Shown here in pieces: positions 37,567 to 46,936 of a stretch of DNA of 64,000 bases. The notes beneath the pieces were generated by a model. It did no database searches and had not been told where the DNA came from. It saw only the letters and a program-made list of their open reading frames with translations. The position numbers and the translations under genes are program-made. Positions within the stretch are counted from its first letter, which is position 1. The number at the start of each line of letters is the position of its first letter. Source of the stretch: Thermosulfuriphilus ammonigenes (lineage in GTDB: Bacteria; Desulfobacterota; Thermodesulfobacteria; Thermodesulfobacteriales; ST65); assembly GCF_011207455.1 (NCBI RefSeq), contig NZ_CP048877.1:984576-1048575 (forward strand). The letters run 5' to 3'.

Positions 37567-38400
37567 TTAAAGACTCAGACCCGAGAGGGCCTCCGGAAAA
37601 AGCTTCCCCTGATAAATAAATCTGGCTATGCCCTCAAGGAATACTTCTTTTGGACCGTGGGCATCAAGAGAAAAATAAACCCGAAGAATCTCTCCTCCCC
37701 GGGTGACCACCTCCACCGGAGAAGAAACCTGTCCCTTGGCCCCCAACACCAAGGCGGCAGCACAAGCCCCGGTGCCGCAGGCCAGGGTCTCGTCCTCAAC
37801 ACCCCTTTCGTAAGTCCGGATAAAAATTCTCTCTCCATCTAAAGCGACGAAATTGACATTGGTCCCTGCGGGAGAAAACTGGGGATGGAAACGAATCTGA
37901 GGGCCTAGCTCCTTAAGAGGGGCCTTATCTATATCGTTTACTTCAACGACTACATGGGGGACCCCGGTATTGACGAAGCTGTAAAAGATCTGCTTCTCAG
38001 CCAAGGCCAGTTTTCTGTCTAAAGTCAGATCTCGAGGAGGGGTCATCTCCAGTTTCACCCGCTCACCCATAACCTCAGCCCGAACAAGGCCCGCCCCGGT
38101 CTCAAAGACCATTTGGGCCGGAGCGATGCCCTTTACGTAGGCAAACCTGGCGGCGCAACGTCCACCGTTTCCACACATCTCCGCCTCGCTACCGTCGGCA
38201 TTAAAGAAGCGCCAGGCAAAGTGAGCCTCAGCCAGGGTGGCCGGCTCAAGGAGGATGAGACCATCGGCCCCCACAGAAAACCCCCGCCGGCAAAGGGTCT
38301 TGGCCAGGCTCGGAGCCGCTGAGGGGTGAATGGCCCGGTCCATGTTGGCAATGAGGATAAAATCGTTGCCACTGCCGGAAAGCTTGGCAAAGCTAAGCAT
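37567..38400 (-). CDS. dapF: Diaminopimelate epimerase
   Basis: 277 residues. Both catalytic cysteines are in place: '[14 protein letters not shown]' and '[14 protein letters not shown]'. It turns LL-DAP into meso-DAP for lysine and peptidoglycan. The start overlaps the lysA stop by 8 bases, giving lysA-dapF-dapA-(DUF4412)-dapB in transcription order. Length is normal. PLP is not needed by this family. Confidence 0.96.
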   Translation of the reverse strand: MLSFAKLSGSGNDFILIANMDRAIHPSAAPSLAKTLCRRGFSVGADGLILLEPATLAEAHFAWRFFNADGSEAEMCGNGGRCAARFAYVKGIAPAQMVFETGAGLVRAEVMGERVKLEMTPPRDLTLDRKLALAEKQIFYSFVNTGVPHVVVEVNDIDKAPLKELGPQIRFHPQFSPAGTNVNFVALDGERIFIRTYERGVEDETLACGTGACAAALVLGAKGQVSSPVEVVTRGGEILRVYFSLDAHGPKEVFLEGIARFIYQGKLFPEALSGLSL

Positions 38401-39655
38401 GGCCGTCCTCCCAGGGGATTATTTCTCCGCGAATTAGATCATCGTAGCTCTCCCTTTCTCGAACCAGATAGAACTGATCTCCCTTTACCAGAACCTCTGC
38501 CGGCCTGGGGCGAGAGTTATAGTTGGAGGCCATGACAAAGCCATAGGCCCCGGCGCTCATAACCGCTAAAAGATCCCCTGGGGCCACCTCAGGCAGAGGC
38601 CGTTCCCGGGCCAAAAAATCCCCCGACTCACAGATGGGCCCAACCACATCCACGACCACGGTCTCTCTTTCCTCCCGCCGCACCGGAACAATCTCGTGGT
38701 AGGAGCCATAAAGGGAAGGTCGAGCCAGATCATTCATGCCGGCATCGACAATAACGAATCGCTTCTCACCGGTGTCCTTGGTATAAAGAACGCGAGTCAC
38801 CAGGATACCGGCGTTACCTACAATCACCCGGCCTGGTTCAAGGATCAGAGTATAGGGAAGGCCTTTGAGCTCCTTGACCAAGGCCTGACCATAGTAAGTG
38901 GGATGAGGCGGAGTCTCATCCCGATAGGGAATCCCCAAACCACCTCCCAGATCCAGATAGCGAATCTTGATCCCCTCTTCTTCGAGCTGAGAGATAAACT
39001 CTTTGACCCTCTTCAGGGCATCGAGAAAGGGGCTCAGCTCGGTGATCTGAGAGCCGATATGACAGTCCACCCCTACCGGCGAAAGGCCCGGCATCTCCCG
39101 GGCCAAACGATATCCCTCCAGGGCCTGATCTAGAGGGAGACCAAACTTGTTTTTCCTTAGCCCGGTGGAGATATAGGGATGGGTCTGGGGGTCCACATCC
39201 GGATTGATTCTCAGGGCCACCCGGGCCTCTTTGCCCATCCGGCTGGCCATCTGACCGATGAGCTCTAGCTCCTGAAGAGACTCCACGTTAAACATGAGGA
39301 TATCGCTCTTGAGGGCGGCCTCGATCTCAGCCTCTGTTTTCCCCACCCCGGAGAAAACAATCCTGCTTGCCGGAATACCGGCCTTAATGGCCCGGTAGAG
39401 TTCCCCACCGGAAACAATGTCCGCCCCGGCCCCCAGACGGGCCAGGGCCGCCAGAATGGCCAGGTTGGAGTTAGCCTTGACTGAATAACAGACCAGATGT
39501 CCTACCGAGGAGAAGGCCTGATCGAAGGCCTGATAATGGCGTTCCAGGGTGGCCAGAGAGTAAATGTAACAGGGAGTGCCAAACTTTTCGATTATCTCTC
39601 CCACGGGAACGTTTTCGCAGTAGAGCTCCTTGCGGGGATACCAGAAGTGGTGCAT
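38393..39655 (-). CDS. lysA: Diaminopimelate decarboxylase
   Basis: 420 residues, a fold III PLP enzyme. The PLP lysine is in '[17 protein letters not shown]', followed by '[10 protein letters not shown]', '[12 protein letters not shown]', '[12 protein letters not shown]' and the dimer-interface '[10 protein letters not shown]' with the catalytic Cys. It converts meso-DAP to lysine. It lies 5 bases after the lipoprotein gene and is coupled to dapF by overlap. Very secure. Confidence 0.96.
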   Translation of the reverse strand: MHHFWYPRKELYCENVPVGEIIEKFGTPCYIYSLATLERHYQAFDQAFSSVGHLVCYSVKANSNLAILAALARLGAGADIVSGGELYRAIKAGIPASRIVFSGVGKTEAEIEAALKSDILMFNVESLQELELIGQMASRMGKEARVALRINPDVDPQTHPYISTGLRKNKFGLPLDQALEGYRLAREMPGLSPVGVDCHIGSQITELSPFLDALKRVKEFISQLEEEGIKIRYLDLGGGLGIPYRDETPPHPTYYGQALVKELKGLPYTLILEPGRVIVGNAGILVTRVLYTKDTGEKRFVIVDAGMNDLARPSLYGSYHEIVPVRREERETVVVDVVGPICESGDFLARERPLPEVAPGDLLAVMSAGAYGFVMASNYNSRPRPAEVLVKGDQFYLVRERESYDDLIRGEIIPWEDGHA

Positions 39656-39660
39656 GGCGG

Positions 39661-40695
39661 CTACCTCTCCTTTGATTTATATTCCACCTCCACCGGCGCC
39701 GACGGAGGGCTCTCGTTGGCCCGGGGAGAATCATCTACGGCCGTTACCCGATAAACATAGACTCCCGGCCCTGGCAAGGTCCGATCTATGTACTCCGGTC
39801 GGGCAATCAGCCCCTGATGAATAGGGACAAACTTCTTTCCTTTTCTGGCCCGATAGACGCGATACCCAGCAACGTCAGGCTCCGGGGCCTCCCGCCAACG
39901 GAGCCAGATCCCTTCTGGCACCGGCACAGCCACCAGGGCCCGGGGGGCTGAAGGGGGGGTGAGGTCATGAGGAATGGCGCAGAGAACCTCCGTCGGGGCC
40001 CCTTCAATCCAGGTGCCGTAAAACTGAATAACCGCCGCCACCCGGTAACAAAAACGGATTTCGTTCTCCACCGAGCCGTCAAAAAAGGAAGTACCATCTA
40101 CCAGTACGGCAAGGGGTTTTAGGGCCTCGGGGGATGGTCCACGCCAGAGGCGATACCTTAGGGGAAGGTCAACAGGCGTACCATCAAGAAAGGACTGTGG
40201 CGGACGCCAAAAGAGATAGATCTTTCGATCCCAGGCCTCCAGGCGCAGCCCCTCCGGGGGGCCCGGAGGACTGTGCCAGCTAAAGGAGACCGGAGCCGAA
40301 AACGGCCCCACTGAGCGAAATCCCCTTACGGCCCGGACCCGATAGACATAACGGCAACCAGAACGCAGATTGCTATCCTCATAGCCAAAGCTAGAGACCT
40401 TATCCAGATCACGATCCACGGGAACGAAGATCTTAAAGCTTCTGGTAAGCCCTTGGCCGATGACTTTTTCCGTTTTCAGGATTTCAAAGCCCTTAAGGTG
40501 TCCAACTGGGGTTCCGGCCAGAGTGCGTCGAGGGACCTTCCAGGTAAGCTTGACTCCGGAGACGCGGAGTTCGTAGCGAAGACCGGTGACCTGACGAGGG
40601 GCCACCTGTTCGGGAGGAAGAGGAGGGGTCTTGCGGCCACAGCCAGCGAGAATACTAAACAGAATCAGCCAAAGGCCTAAAGCCCTAAGTCTCAT
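39661..40695 (-). CDS. Lipoprotein with fibronectin type III-like domains
   Basis: 344 residues. The lipobox '[11 protein letters not shown]' puts a lipidated Cys at residue 19. A short Pro-rich stretch follows, then three FN3-like beta-sandwich units with repeated 'VTGLRYEL...W' and '[12 protein letters not shown]' patterns (near 35-130, 140-230 and 240-340). Likely anchored to the inner or outer membrane; binding partner unknown. Similar lipoproteins sit between argH and lysA in other delta-proteobacteria in my memory. It overlaps the argH stop by 11 bases. Confidence 0.82.
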   Translation of the reverse strand: MRLRALGLWLILFSILAGCGRKTPPLPPEQVAPRQVTGLRYELRVSGVKLTWKVPRRTLAGTPVGHLKGFEILKTEKVIGQGLTRSFKIFVPVDRDLDKVSSFGYEDSNLRSGCRYVYRVRAVRGFRSVGPFSAPVSFSWHSPPGPPEGLRLEAWDRKIYLFWRPPQSFLDGTPVDLPLRYRLWRGPSPEALKPLAVLVDGTSFFDGSVENEIRFCYRVAAVIQFYGTWIEGAPTEVLCAIPHDLTPPSAPRALVAVPVPEGIWLRWREAPEPDVAGYRVYRARKGKKFVPIHQGLIARPEYIDRTLPGPGVYVYRVTAVDDSPRANESPPSAPVEVEYKSKER

Positions 40696-42076
40696 CCTGG
40701 CTAAGTCTGGTTCGAGCCGAAGCGATGGCCTCTTTTACCCGCTCAGGGGCCGTCCCACCAAAGGAGTTTCTCCTGGCCACCGATCCCTCGATGGAGAGAC
40801 GCTCCAGCAGATCTTCGTCAATAAGCTCGGAGAAGCGACGCAACTCCTCAAGACTCAGCTCCCAGAGCCGTCGTCCCCTCTCTAGGGCGTAGGCAACAAC
40901 CCTTCCGGCTACAGCGTGGGCCTCCCTGAAGGCCAGCCCCTTCTCCACCAAGTAGTCTGCCAGATCCGTGGCGGTAAGAAACCCCTCTTCACAGACCTCT
41001 CGCATTCGTTCCGGCCGGGGCTTAAGGTGAGCCACAATTTCGCCCATGATGGCCACAGCGGTCTTGACGGTATCTACGGTATCAAAAAGGGGCTCCTTGT
41101 CCTCCTGCATGTCTCGATTGTAAGCCAGGGGCAGGGCCTTCATGGTGGTAAGAAGAGAGAGGAGATGGCCGAAGACCCGCCCAGATTTTCCGCGGATAAG
41201 TTCTGGAACATCGGGGTTTTTTTTCTGGGGCATAATGGAGCTCCCGGTACAGTAGGCGTCCGGGAGATCCACAAAGGCAAACTCCGAGCTCATCCAGAGG
41301 ATAAGCTCTTCACTGAGTCGGGAAAGGTGCATCATTATCAGGGCTGCCGCCCCCAAAAACTCAATAATGAAATCCCGGTCAGAGACGGCATCCAGACTGT
41401 TAGCACAGGGGGCCGTGAACCCCAGCTCGCGGGCCACAAAGTGGCGATCAACAGGAAAGCCAGTTCCAGCCAGGGCCGCCGACCCCAGAGGGCAATAGTT
41501 AAGCCGGCGGCGACAGTCGGCCAGACGTTCCCGATCACGCTGGAACATCTCAAAATAGGCCATCAGGTGGTGGGCAAAAAGAATGGGCTGGGCGTGCTGA
41601 AGATGGGTAAACCCAGGCATAATCACCTGAATATTCTCCTCAGCCTTATCCACCAAGGCCTGCTGCAGGCCCTGGAGCCGCCGACAAAGATCGTCGATCT
41701 CATCCCGGAGGTATAGACGAACATCGGTTGCCACCTGATCATTACGAGAGCGGGCCGTATGAAGCCTGGCCCCGGCAGGGCCAATGAGCTCGATCAGGGC
41801 GGCCTCAATATTCATATGGACGTCTTCAAGCTCCGAGCGCCAACGGAAACGTCCGCTTTCGATCTCCCGCCAGATTTTCTCCAGACCCTCAATGATCTTC
41901 TGGGCATCTTCCTCGGAGATGATTCCCTGCCTGGCCAGCATCCTGGCATGGACCTTACTGCCTAAGATGTCCCAGTAGGCCAGACGGGAGTCAAACTCCA
42001 CCGAAACAGTAAACTCCTCTACCGAACGGGCCGTCTTCTCCTTAAAGCGGCCGGCCCAGGGTTTCTCTTTGCTCAT
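40685..42076 (-). CDS. argH: Argininosuccinate lyase
   Basis: 463 residues of the fumarase/aspartase superfamily. The signature '[12 protein letters not shown]' with catalytic Ser is intact, as are '[13 protein letters not shown]' and '[12 protein letters not shown]'. It releases arginine and fumarate. It overlaps trpC by 4 bases upstream and the lipoprotein gene downstream. argG and argF are not in the window. Confidence 0.96.
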   Translation of the reverse strand: MSKEKPWAGRFKEKTARSVEEFTVSVEFDSRLAYWDILGSKVHARMLARQGIISEEDAQKIIEGLEKIWREIESGRFRWRSELEDVHMNIEAALIELIGPAGARLHTARSRNDQVATDVRLYLRDEIDDLCRRLQGLQQALVDKAEENIQVIMPGFTHLQHAQPILFAHHLMAYFEMFQRDRERLADCRRRLNYCPLGSAALAGTGFPVDRHFVARELGFTAPCANSLDAVSDRDFIIEFLGAAALIMMHLSRLSEELILWMSSEFAFVDLPDAYCTGSSIMPQKKNPDVPELIRGKSGRVFGHLLSLLTTMKALPLAYNRDMQEDKEPLFDTVDTVKTAVAIMGEIVAHLKPRPERMREVCEEGFLTATDLADYLVEKGLAFREAHAVAGRVVAYALERGRRLWELSLEELRRFSELIDEDLLERLSIEGSVARRNSFGGTAPERVKEAIASARTRLSQDET

Positions 42077-42849
42077 GTCGCCTCCCTGCCCTTTCCCAGA
42101 AGCTCTCTCAACTTGGCCACTCGATTCTTCTCCCTCATCAGGGACTCTCCAATAAGGGCGGCATCAACGCCTACCTCCTCAAGCCGCTGGATATCCTCCC
42201 GACCTTTCAGGCCGCTTTCGCTGACCACCACTACCCCTTGAGGGATCAGGGGTCTCAGGCGGACAGTTGTCTCTATGTCCACGGTAAAATCCTTAAGATT
42301 GCGGTTGTTAATCCCCACGATCTCTGCACCGGCGGAAATGGCCACCGAGAGTTCGCTGGCATCATGCACTTCAACCAGGGCCTCAAGCCCCCACTTCCTG
42401 ACACAGGCCAGGAGTTCAGATAACCTCCTCGGCGAAAGGGCGGCAACAATCAGAAGCACCGCGTCAGCACCAGCGTAGCGGGCCTCTTCGATCTGGATTT
42501 CATCAATGATGAAGTCTTTACGCAAGATGGGAAGGGTGACAGCCCTCTTTACCTGGGGAATATAGGCCAAGGAACCCTTAAAGTATTTTTTATCGGTAAG
42601 GACGGAAATAGCCGCCGCGCCGCCGGCTTCATAGTCTCTGGCGATGGCCACAGGATCAAAATCTGCGGCGATGAGCCCCTTGGAAGGAGAGGCCCTTTTG
42701 ATCTCGGCGATAATGGAGATCCCAGGCCGAACAAGGGCCTCCTTAAAGGGCCGAACCTCCGGAAGGACCTCCGGCTGACTGAGCCCTCGAGCCTTAAGAG
42801 CGGCCACCTCTAGCTCTTTTTGGGCCAAAATCTCTTCTAAGATAGTCAT
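42073..42849 (-). CDS. trpC: Indole-3-glycerol phosphate synthase
   Basis: 258 residues, a TIM barrel. The family marks '[15 protein letters not shown]', '[12 protein letters not shown]', '[12 protein letters not shown]', '[13 protein letters not shown]' and 'VSESGL' are all seen. It closes the indole ring in tryptophan synthesis. It is the first gene of the long minus-strand operon ending at gmhA. No other trp gene is next to it, so the pathway genes are dispersed here. Confidence 0.96.
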   Translation of the reverse strand: MTILEEILAQKELEVAALKARGLSQPEVLPEVRPFKEALVRPGISIIAEIKRASPSKGLIAADFDPVAIARDYEAGGAAAISVLTDKKYFKGSLAYIPQVKRAVTLPILRKDFIIDEIQIEEARYAGADAVLLIVAALSPRRLSELLACVRKWGLEALVEVHDASELSVAISAGAEIVGINNRNLKDFTVDIETTVRLRPLIPQGVVVVSESGLKGREDIQRLEEVGVDAALIGESLMREKNRVAKLRELLGKGREAT

Positions 42850-42983
42850 TTGAACCCCCTGGCCGAGGGATATTACCTCAGGATGAAAAAGAGGGCAAAA
42901 ACAGAGTTTGCTTTGGGGGGCTCCATTTTGTTAAAGTCGGCTAAAAATATCCTTAAAAGCAACTCTTCTCGCTGAGGAGTCAG

Positions 42984-43313
42984 ATGGCCAATCAAAAACG
43001 GGTTCTCCTCAAGCTCGATTTTCGTCAACCAGAGGCCTTCCTGGGCCCCCTCCTTGAGGGGCTTAATCAGCGAGAATTCTTTGTCGCCAGCGAAGACCTC
43101 CTTCCTCCCGGCACCAGGGTGACCTTGGAAATCCTTCTTCCCCTGGACTTTCCCCCTCTTAAGCTTAAGGGGCAGGTTGAGTGGCACACACGGCTCCCCC
43201 ACGTGCGCCGGAGACGTCCGGGAATGGGGATTCGTTTTGAGCCTCCCAGCCCCATCGACCTTGAGCTTCTGGAGACTATCGGCCGGCGCCTCAAAAAAGA
43301 GGGTACTTTTTAA
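42984..43313 (+). CDS. PilZ-like domain protein
   Basis: 109 residues forming one beta-barrel domain: 'REFFVASEDLLPPGTRVTLEI', 'LKLKGQVEWHTR' and 'PGMGIRFEPPS' match the single-domain PilZ proteins found in myxobacteria and relatives. The c-di-GMP contacts RxxxR and D/NxSxxG are not recognisable, so nucleotide binding is uncertain. Its stop codon overlaps the convergent sugar-isomerase-like gene by 23 bases. Divergent from trpC. Confidence 0.75.
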   Translation: MANQKRVLLKLDFRQPEAFLGPLLEGLNQREFFVASEDLLPPGTRVTLEILLPLDFPPLKLKGQVEWHTRLPHVRRRRPGMGIRFEPPSPIDLELLETIGRRLKKEGTF

Positions 43314-44094
43314 ACAGGCGGCCCAAACCCTCAAGACTGGGATAGACGTCTTCTTCCCGATGGGGCTCAAGGGTAATGATAGGTCTGATGCCTCGCTGGT
43401 AGAGGTACTCAAAAATTGCCTCAAAATCCACACTCCCGGCCCCCACAGGAAGATGATCATCCCAGTGGCCGGTGTTGTCGTGGAGATGGAGCTGGCCGAT
43501 ATAAGGTCCCAATACCTTGAGCCAGTCTTTAAGATCACCCCCGGCAAAGGCCTTTTGATGACCGGCATCCAGGCAAAACCTGAAATACGGGGAGGAGACG
43601 GCCTCAAAGATCCGACGATAAAGTTCCGGCGTGGGCTCAAAGACATTCTCCAGCATCAGGGGGATCCCCACCGCCTCGGCCTTCTCGGCCAGATAGGCAA
43701 AGCTCTCCATGGCCGTAAGAAGCCACCTTTCCTCCTCACCCCGGTACCACTGGGGGACAAAGCCACTATGACAGACCACGGAGCGGGCCTCAAAGAGTTC
43801 GGCCACCTTTAGGGCCCAGGTGAGTCTATCAAGGGAGACCTTTCTTATCCGGGGATCACTGGCAGCCGGCAAGACCTCCAGAAAGGGAGCATGAATGGTG
43901 ACCTTGAGGCCTTCGCTTTTAAGGATCCGGGCCACCCTCTGGAAAGAGCCCCAGCGAAACTGGTAGCTGGCCCCATCGTCCAGGCCTACTTCGGGATTCA
44001 GTCGATGCTCCAAGACCAGGGGAAGATACTTTTCGTAGAGCATCGGAAAAGGAACACAGACAAAAACCAGGGCCTTTATCGCTTCTGGATCCAT
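43291..44094 (-). CDS. Sugar phosphate isomerase/epimerase-like TIM barrel
   Basis: 267 residues from the ATG at 44094 with AGGAGG 6 bases upstream; starting at 44130 would overlap the preceding gene. The xylose-isomerase-like barrel is indicated by 'VTIHAPFLEV', 'SVVCHSGFVP', 'LMLENVFEP', 'FCLDAGHQKAF', 'QLHLHDNTG' and 'IITLEPH', which supply the metal-binding Glu, His and Asp residues. Substrate unknown; endonuclease IV-like relatives also share the fold. It is downstream of the CofD-like gene by 10 bases. Confidence 0.82.
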   Translation of the reverse strand: MDPEAIKALVFVCVPFPMLYEKYLPLVLEHRLNPEVGLDDGASYQFRWGSFQRVARILKSEGLKVTIHAPFLEVLPAASDPRIRKVSLDRLTWALKVAELFEARSVVCHSGFVPQWYRGEEERWLLTAMESFAYLAEKAEAVGIPLMLENVFEPTPELYRRIFEAVSSPYFRFCLDAGHQKAFAGGDLKDWLKVLGPYIGQLHLHDNTGHWDDHLPVGAGSVDFEAIFEYLYQRGIRPIITLEPHREEDVYPSLEGLGRLFKKYPLF

Positions 44095-44104
44095 ACCGAA
44101 CCTC

Positions 44105-45130
44105 CTAGACAAGAGAAAGCAGGGCCTCAAGTAAGGCCTCTGCCTGATAACGTCCCGAAATGAAGGGAAGATCCAACCAGATGGTTTCCACCCCTGAGAC
44201 CTTCTCCTTGGGCCAGGCCGAATCCAGAACCAGGGTATCGATTATCTCCCCGGCCACTTGGGTCCAGATCTGGTAGATCTGAACAGGGGTAAGCCCTCTT
44301 CTTTCCGGATCTTCCAGGCTTCCGGGAACAAGAACCACCCGGGCCCCCGAGGCGGCCACCGTCTCCGAGAGGCCGGAGACCAGAAAACAGGACAAAAGGC
44401 TGGTAAAAAAACTCCCCGGGCCGATAACCACTATATCGGCCCGAGAGAGAAACTCCCGGGCCTGAGGGCAAAGAGAAGGCCTTACCGGCCGGCCCTGATG
44501 GTCAAGAAGGAAAAAGTCCTTTATCTCCGCGAGAGAAAGCCTGGTCAGGCGATCTTGACCGACCACCAGCCCCCCTTGGGGAAGTTCAGCCGCCAGTTCG
44601 GCCTCTTCTTCCGTTACCAGGGCCAGTTCAGCCGGAGCTCGAATCAGACCAGCCAAAAGGGCAGCTGCGGCCATCAGGCTGCCAAAAAGATAGCGCCCGC
44701 CCAACAGGGCCAGATTACCCAAGCAGGCCCCAGAGAGGGGGAAGCCCGGCCCGGCCTTCTTTTCAAAGCTCTCCAGGAGCCCCTGGACAACAGCCATGGA
44801 ACCGGCGGCCTCAGCCTCTAAGAACCGCTGGCCTCTTATGCGGGCGTAAATCTCCCGGGCGGCTTCTTCGTATTCGGGCAGACGTTGATTTAGAAACCCC
44901 GCCAAAGAGGCCGTCGCCGGATAGCTTCTGTCGGCCAGGGCCAGAAGGCGGTTACGCAAGTCTCCAGGAGGAGGCCCTCCCAGGTGGCGCCGCAACAGGC
45001 CACTTGACCCTCCCGAATCAAAGGCCGCTACCAGATGATAAGAATACAATCCCCTTCTGACGAGGGCTGGCCCCAGGGAGGCAATGCCGCTACCACCACC
45101 AATGAAGACAAGCCGCAGATCAGGCCCCAC
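44105..45130 (-). CDS. CofD/YvcK-like protein (gluconeogenesis factor family)
   Basis: 341 residues from GTG. 'VFIGGGSGIASLGPALV' is the nucleotide-sugar-binding glycine loop; 'VAAFDSGGSSGLLRR' and 'PPPGDLRNRLLALA' are the family hallmark. Members either make phospholactate-type F420 precursors (CofD) or, as YvcK, bind UDP-GlcNAc and influence wall metabolism. The YvcK-type is more likely by length and 'GDLRN' motif. It overlaps the radical SAM gene by 11 bases. Confidence 0.85.
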   Translation of the reverse strand: MGPDLRLVFIGGGSGIASLGPALVRRGLYSYHLVAAFDSGGSSGLLRRHLGGPPPGDLRNRLLALADRSYPATASLAGFLNQRLPEYEEAAREIYARIRGQRFLEAEAAGSMAVVQGLLESFEKKAGPGFPLSGACLGNLALLGGRYLFGSLMAAAALLAGLIRAPAELALVTEEEAELAAELPQGGLVVGQDRLTRLSLAEIKDFFLLDHQGRPVRPSLCPQAREFLSRADIVVIGPGSFFTSLLSCFLVSGLSETVAASGARVVLVPGSLEDPERRGLTPVQIYQIWTQVAGEIIDTLVLDSAWPKEKVSGVETIWLDLPFISGRYQAEALLEALLSLV

Positions 45131-46922
45131 CTTCCACCCCTCTTATGGCCAAGGCCAGAAAACGATCTCCCTCGGCAAAGACAAGCCTTTTGGCTACCAG
45201 ATCTTTAAGAAAGGCCAGCAGGCGGTCACTGGCCAGAGACATTCTGGCGCTTATCTCTTCAAGGCTCTGGGGGCTCTCCAGAAAGAGATAGACCCTTCTT
45301 GAAGGCCCCCTTAAGCGGTGGTGGTGAACCGAACCATCGGGCAAAACCTGACGGAGGATAATAAAATCTCCTCCATCCCGGTAGGAAAGAAGTGGGCCCT
45401 GGCCTCTTAAGCGTCGGTAGGCCTCGGCCCAGGCCCTGGCCTTGACCACTACCGGACGCCAAAGGGCCTGCTGACGACGACGATCACCAACATATCCCCA
45501 GACCAGGGGCACCAGGGTCTGGAGGATCTCTGGAGGGAAGAGGTAACGATAAAATGAGTGGGGATAGAGACGGCGAAGACCATAGATCTTGGGCTGGCTA
45601 AAGACAGGAGAACCATATCCCAGCCAGAAGGAAACGGCCTTAAGCGGCCTAAAGGGAAAGACAAAATCCAGGGCCTCAAGGGTTTCGGCCACCTCCTCAG
45701 ACGTGGAGGTAGGGAAACAGGTAATCAGGTTGCCATGGAGACGGAGACCCGCGGCCTGGGCATTCTTCATAATGGCCACGTTATCCATAGCCGTGGTGCC
45801 CTTGTTAAGACGCCTGAGGAGAGAGGTGCTAAGGGCCTCGATACCCACCTGAACCTCAGTAAGACCTCCCTGGCGCATTTCCCTGAGCTCTTTGAGGCTG
45901 TGTCTGGCCCGAAGTTCGCAAAAAAGATGGTAATCTCGCCCCTCTTTGGCCAAGAGGCGGAAGAAATCCATAGCCCTGGCCGGAGGAAGGACGTTGTCCA
46001 TCAGGGCGAAATCAAGAACTCCCAACCTTTGAGAGAGGCCTATGACCTCTTCCGCCAAGCGTTGGGGACTCTTGAGCCGATATCCCCGCCACTGAAGGTT
46101 TAGATTGCAAAAACGGCAGCGTCCCCACCAGCACCCCCGGGAAAATTCCAGAGGAATTATGGGAAAAAACCTTTTACTGGGGGCAAGGGCGGTCAGGTCC
46201 TGAAAATAATCGGAAAAATCCGGCACAGGCAGCCGGTCAGGATCATCTATCTGGGAGCAACCTCCACCGAGGATCTCACCGCTTCGGCGGTAAAAGACTC
46301 CTTCAGGAGGAGTCGGCTCCTCTCCAGCCAAATAGCGAACCAGGCCCAAGAGGGGAAGCTCCCCCTCACCGTTTACGACATAATCGATGAAGGGAAAGGC
46401 GGCCATCAGCGAACGCCCCATCTCCTGGGCGCAACTTGAACCTCCAAAGACGATCTTCAGCTGGGGACAGACCGCTTTGAGGGATCTGGCGGCATAGAGG
46501 CTGGCGGTGAGCTGGTTGAGACAGACCGAAAAACCCACCAAAAGGATTCCTTCAGGATCAAAAGAGGCTAAAAAAGCAGCTACGGTCTCCTTGAGAGCGG
46601 CAACTAATCGGGGGAAATAATCTTTTTTCAGGCCATGGCGAGGGGCCAATCTTCGATAAAGGGACTCAGCAGCCCCAGACATCTCCTTAAAAAGGGCCGC
46701 TGCTCCCACAGCCTCCGAAAGCCAAGAACTCTGCGAGAGGGCATAGTAACCCTGGGGGCCAATGCGTTCCAGAAGGGAAAGATATAGATGGTAGGCCCTA
46801 CAGGGCCAGCCTTCTTGCTCCAAAAAGGCCTTAAGGGTGGCCAGCTGGATTGAAGGGCGATTGAAAAGCGGCCAGGGCATGGAGACGAGAACCACCCCTG
46901 GCCGTTGTTGGGCCGTGGCCAT
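45120..46922 (-). CDS. B12-binding radical SAM protein with CX4CX2C motif
   Basis: 600 residues. An N-terminal cobalamin-binding-like domain (about 1-200, 'VFGGSSCAQE', 'VVNGEGELP') precedes a radical SAM domain. The cluster cysteines are C264, C269 and C272 in 'SRGCWWGRCRFCNLN', spacing CX4CX2C rather than CX3CX2C. 'RGCWWG...CxFCNLN' recalls the RiPP-maturation radical SAM methyltransferases (which I remember as CX7CX2C). About 130 C-terminal residues form a separate winged-helix-like part. I saw no precursor peptide gene nearby. Substrate unknown. It is co-transcribed with the CofD-like and FG-GAP genes. Confidence 0.8.
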   Translation of the reverse strand: MATAQQRPGVVLVSMPWPLFNRPSIQLATLKAFLEQEGWPCRAYHLYLSLLERIGPQGYYALSQSSWLSEAVGAAALFKEMSGAAESLYRRLAPRHGLKKDYFPRLVAALKETVAAFLASFDPEGILLVGFSVCLNQLTASLYAARSLKAVCPQLKIVFGGSSCAQEMGRSLMAAFPFIDYVVNGEGELPLLGLVRYLAGEEPTPPEGVFYRRSGEILGGGCSQIDDPDRLPVPDFSDYFQDLTALAPSKRFFPIIPLEFSRGCWWGRCRFCNLNLQWRGYRLKSPQRLAEEVIGLSQRLGVLDFALMDNVLPPARAMDFFRLLAKEGRDYHLFCELRARHSLKELREMRQGGLTEVQVGIEALSTSLLRRLNKGTTAMDNVAIMKNAQAAGLRLHGNLITCFPTSTSEEVAETLEALDFVFPFRPLKAVSFWLGYGSPVFSQPKIYGLRRLYPHSFYRYLFPPEILQTLVPLVWGYVGDRRRQQALWRPVVVKARAWAEAYRRLRGQGPLLSYRDGGDFIILRQVLPDGSVHHHRLRGPSRRVYLFLESPQSLEEISARMSLASDRLLAFLKDLVAKRLVFAEGDRFLALAIRGVEGGA

Positions 46923-46936
46923 AAATACGCCCCGGG

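Noticed and set aside
36796-37842. Plus-strand 348-codon open frame across dapA/dapF
   Set aside because: Antisense to two intact lysine genes; no motif; a GC-rich shadow.
40916-41716. Plus-strand 266-codon open frame inside argH
   Set aside because: Antisense shadow of argH without domain features.
42873-43646. Minus-strand 257-codon open frame
   Set aside because: It overlaps PilZ and the TIM-barrel genes, has no recognisable domain, and composition is that of a shadow frame.
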